From positions 1 to 7,382 of the forward strand of contig DGXO01000053.1 of assembly GCA_002395605.1 (NCBI GenBank): 7,382 bases of DNA, read 5' to 3'. A model generated the notes under the pieces. The model searched no databases. It worked only from the letters and a program-made list of their open reading frames with translations, and was not told the origin of the DNA. Shown piece by piece: positions 6,072 to 7,382 of this stretch. Every line of letters begins with the position of its first letter. Positions within the stretch are counted from its first letter, which is position 1. Origin of the DNA: Bacteroidales bacterium UBA4230 (GTDB lineage: Bacteria > Bacteroidota > Bacteroidia > Bacteroidales > UBA932). Position numbers and translations under genes: made by a program.

Positions 6072-7382
6072 TTAAAGCTCTATGTCCAGAACATGTTTTC
6101 CCTTTTTGTAGGGGATGAAAACACGGCCGGGACCGTTTTCCGTGCAGTGGATGCTGAGCTCGTATTCGGCATCACGGAAGCGGCGCTTCACCTTGTACGT
6201 CCCGTACTTCAGGGGGATACAGGGTTCAATTAGGAGGCCGTCAAACTGCGGTTTGATGCCAAGTATGGACTCGCTGACGGCCTTCCAGGTCCATGCCGCA
6301 GTGCCGGTGAGCCAGCTGTTCTTGCCTTCTCCAGGCCTGAAGGCTTCCTTTCCGGCCACCATCTGGCAGAACACGTAGGGCTCCACTTTCCTCAGGCTCT
6401 GGTCTTTTGAGAAGGCGGGCGTAATCTTGCGATAGTGGCGCCAGGCGTCTTCTGGGCGGCCGGCCATGGCCTCGCCTATTATGATCCAGGGGTTGTTGTG
6501 GCAGAAGATACCGCCGTTTTCCTTGTATCCTTCCGGGTAACTGCTTATTTCTCCGTATTCTTTGAGGTAGGCCGAATATGCCGGGGCATTCAGGACCAGG
6601 CCGTGCTCGCATTCCAGCATCCGGCAGGCCGAATCCAGGGCTTTGTCGCAGAGGCCTTCTTCGGCACCGATCCTGGCCATTGTGCACCAGCCCTGGCTTT
6701 CGATGAAGATCTTGCTTTCGGCACATTCATGGGAGCCTATCTTGTTGCCGTAGTAGTCGTAGGCCCTGAGGAACCATTCTCCGTCCCAGCCGTGCTTTTT
6801 TACGGCGTTTTCCATAGATGCGACGGCGGTTTTCACCTCCGCGGCGTCACTGTCTCCGATTCTTTCAAGAAGCTCTGCGAAGTCTCTTCCTTCGGCCACA
6901 AAGAGGCCGGCAATCATGAGGGATTCGGCCTGGCTGCCCTCTGTCTTGTTTTCCGTGGTCTGGAAACTTTCGTCGGGGTTGTCGGAGAAGCAGTTGAGGT
7001 TGAGGCAGTCGTTCCAGTCGGCCCTTCCTATGAGCGGAAGGCCGTGAGGACCAAGGTTTTCCCGCACATGGCGGAAGCTGATTTTGAGGTGCTCCAGCAG
7101 CGTTACCTCCGTTCCGGGCTGGTTGTCAAAGGGCACTTTCTCATTGAGTATGCCGAAGTCTCCGGTTTCCCGGATGTAGGCCACCGTGCCGAAGATGAGC
7201 CAGAGGGGGTCGTCGCCGAATCCGCCGCCGATGTCGTTGTTGCCGCGTTTTGTGAGGGGCTGGTACTGGTGGTAGCATCCGCCGTCCGGGAACTGCGTGG
7301 CGGCAATGTCAAGGATGCGCTGCCGGGCCCGTTCCGGAACAAGGTGCACTATGCCCGCGAGGTCCTGGTTGGAGTCACGGAA
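6072..7382 (-). CDS. GH94 glycoside phosphorylase (cellobiose/chitobiose phosphorylase type), C-terminal 436 residues
   Basis: The reading frame is open to the window edge, so the start lies outside; a GTG at 7347-7349 is internal, because the frame continues upstream as FRDSNQDLAGI, a GH94 sequence. GH94 enzymes cleave beta-linked disaccharides with inorganic phosphate, releasing a sugar-1-phosphate. Full members are about 800 residues, so roughly the C-terminal half is present: the (alpha/alpha)6 barrel and C-terminal beta domain. Visible motifs are FRDSNQD near the sugar site, ADWNDCLNL with the expected general-acid Asp encoded at 7008-7010, PEGYKENGGIFCHNNPW with a putative phosphate-site His at 6498-6500, and NSWLTGTAAW with the Thr-Gly phosphate contact at 6303-6308. 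All look intact. No signal peptide can be judged. Cellobiose and N,N'-diacetylchitobiose phosphorylases share these motifs, so the substrate is left open. It probably leads an operon with the pseudouridine synthase. Confidence 0.93.
   Translation of the reverse strand, partial: FRDSNQDLAGIVHLVPERARQRILDIAATQFPDGGCYHQYQPLTKRGNNDIGGGFGDDPLWLIFGTVAYIRETGDFGILNEKVPFDNQPGTEVTLLEHLKISFRHVRENLGPHGLPLIGRADWNDCLNLNCFSDNPDESFQTTENKTEGSQAESLMIAGLFVAEGRDFAELLERIGDSDAAEVKTAVASMENAVKKHGWDGEWFLRAYDYYGNKIGSHECAESKIFIESQGWCTMARIGAEEGLCDKALDSACRMLECEHGLVLNAPAYSAYLKEYGEISSYPEGYKENGGIFCHNNPWIIIGEAMAGRPEDAWRHYRKITPAFSKDQSLRKVEPYVFCQMVAGKEAFRPGEGKNSWLTGTAAWTWKAVSESILGIKPQFDGLLIEPCIPLKYGTYKVKRRFRDAEYELSIHCTENGPGRVFIPYKKGKHVLDIEL

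Noticed and set aside
6241..6726. A 161-codon minus-strand frame overlapping the GH94 gene
   Set aside because: It is in another frame within the well-supported GH94 coding sequence, and its Pro/Arg-rich translation is typical of an out-of-frame reading of GC-rich DNA.
7347..7349. GTG as the start of the GH94 gene
   Set aside because: The frame continues upstream to the window edge and encodes FRDSNQDLAGI, which belongs to the GH94 catalytic domain, so the codon is internal.

Overview
The window reads as chromosomal DNA from a member of the Bacteroidota, most likely Bacteroidales. The support is a 919-residue leucyl-tRNA synthetase with the lineage-style insert and no zinc cysteines, genes that start without visible Shine-Dalgarno sequences, moderately GC-rich codon use, and the family set present (YitT/DUF2179 membrane proteins, a short RluA-type pseudouridine synthase, a GH94 phosphorylase). 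No genus can be assigned from the sequence alone. Nothing here looks like a phage, plasmid or classical insertion sequence.

Layout, left half (+ strand): the last 26 codons of an unidentified gene overlap the leuS start by one base (TAATG). leuS (81-2840) is followed after 3 nt by a YitT-family membrane protein (2844-3764) and after another 4 nt by a second, diverged YitT paralogue (3769-4746). The spacing implies one transcription unit. A small membrane-anchored AraC-type helix-turn-helix gene follows (4807-5334, or from a TTG at 4798).

Layout, right half (- strand): a GH94 glycoside phosphorylase, cut off at its 5' end by the window edge (6072-7382), lies 10 nt upstream of an RluA-type pseudouridine synthase (5360-6061). 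They form a second probable operon that converges on the first, with only 25 nt between the facing stop codons. All gene-free stretches are under about 60 nt.

The most interesting spot is the small HTH gene. A perfect 15-bp GC-rich inverted repeat (4773-4787 and 5343-5357) brackets it closely, about 10-19 nt before the start and 8 nt after the stop. The DNA encoding its first helix-turn-helix is a sharp AT-rich island (16 of 60 bases G or C at 5081-5140). The protein has one N-terminal transmembrane segment and a DNA-binding domain but no recognisable sensor domain. Together these make it a candidate mobile or duplicated single-gene cassette, or a gene whose mRNA ends pair with each other. 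This is inference from the sequence and needs genome-wide comparison. The rest of the window is ordinary housekeeping and carbohydrate metabolism.
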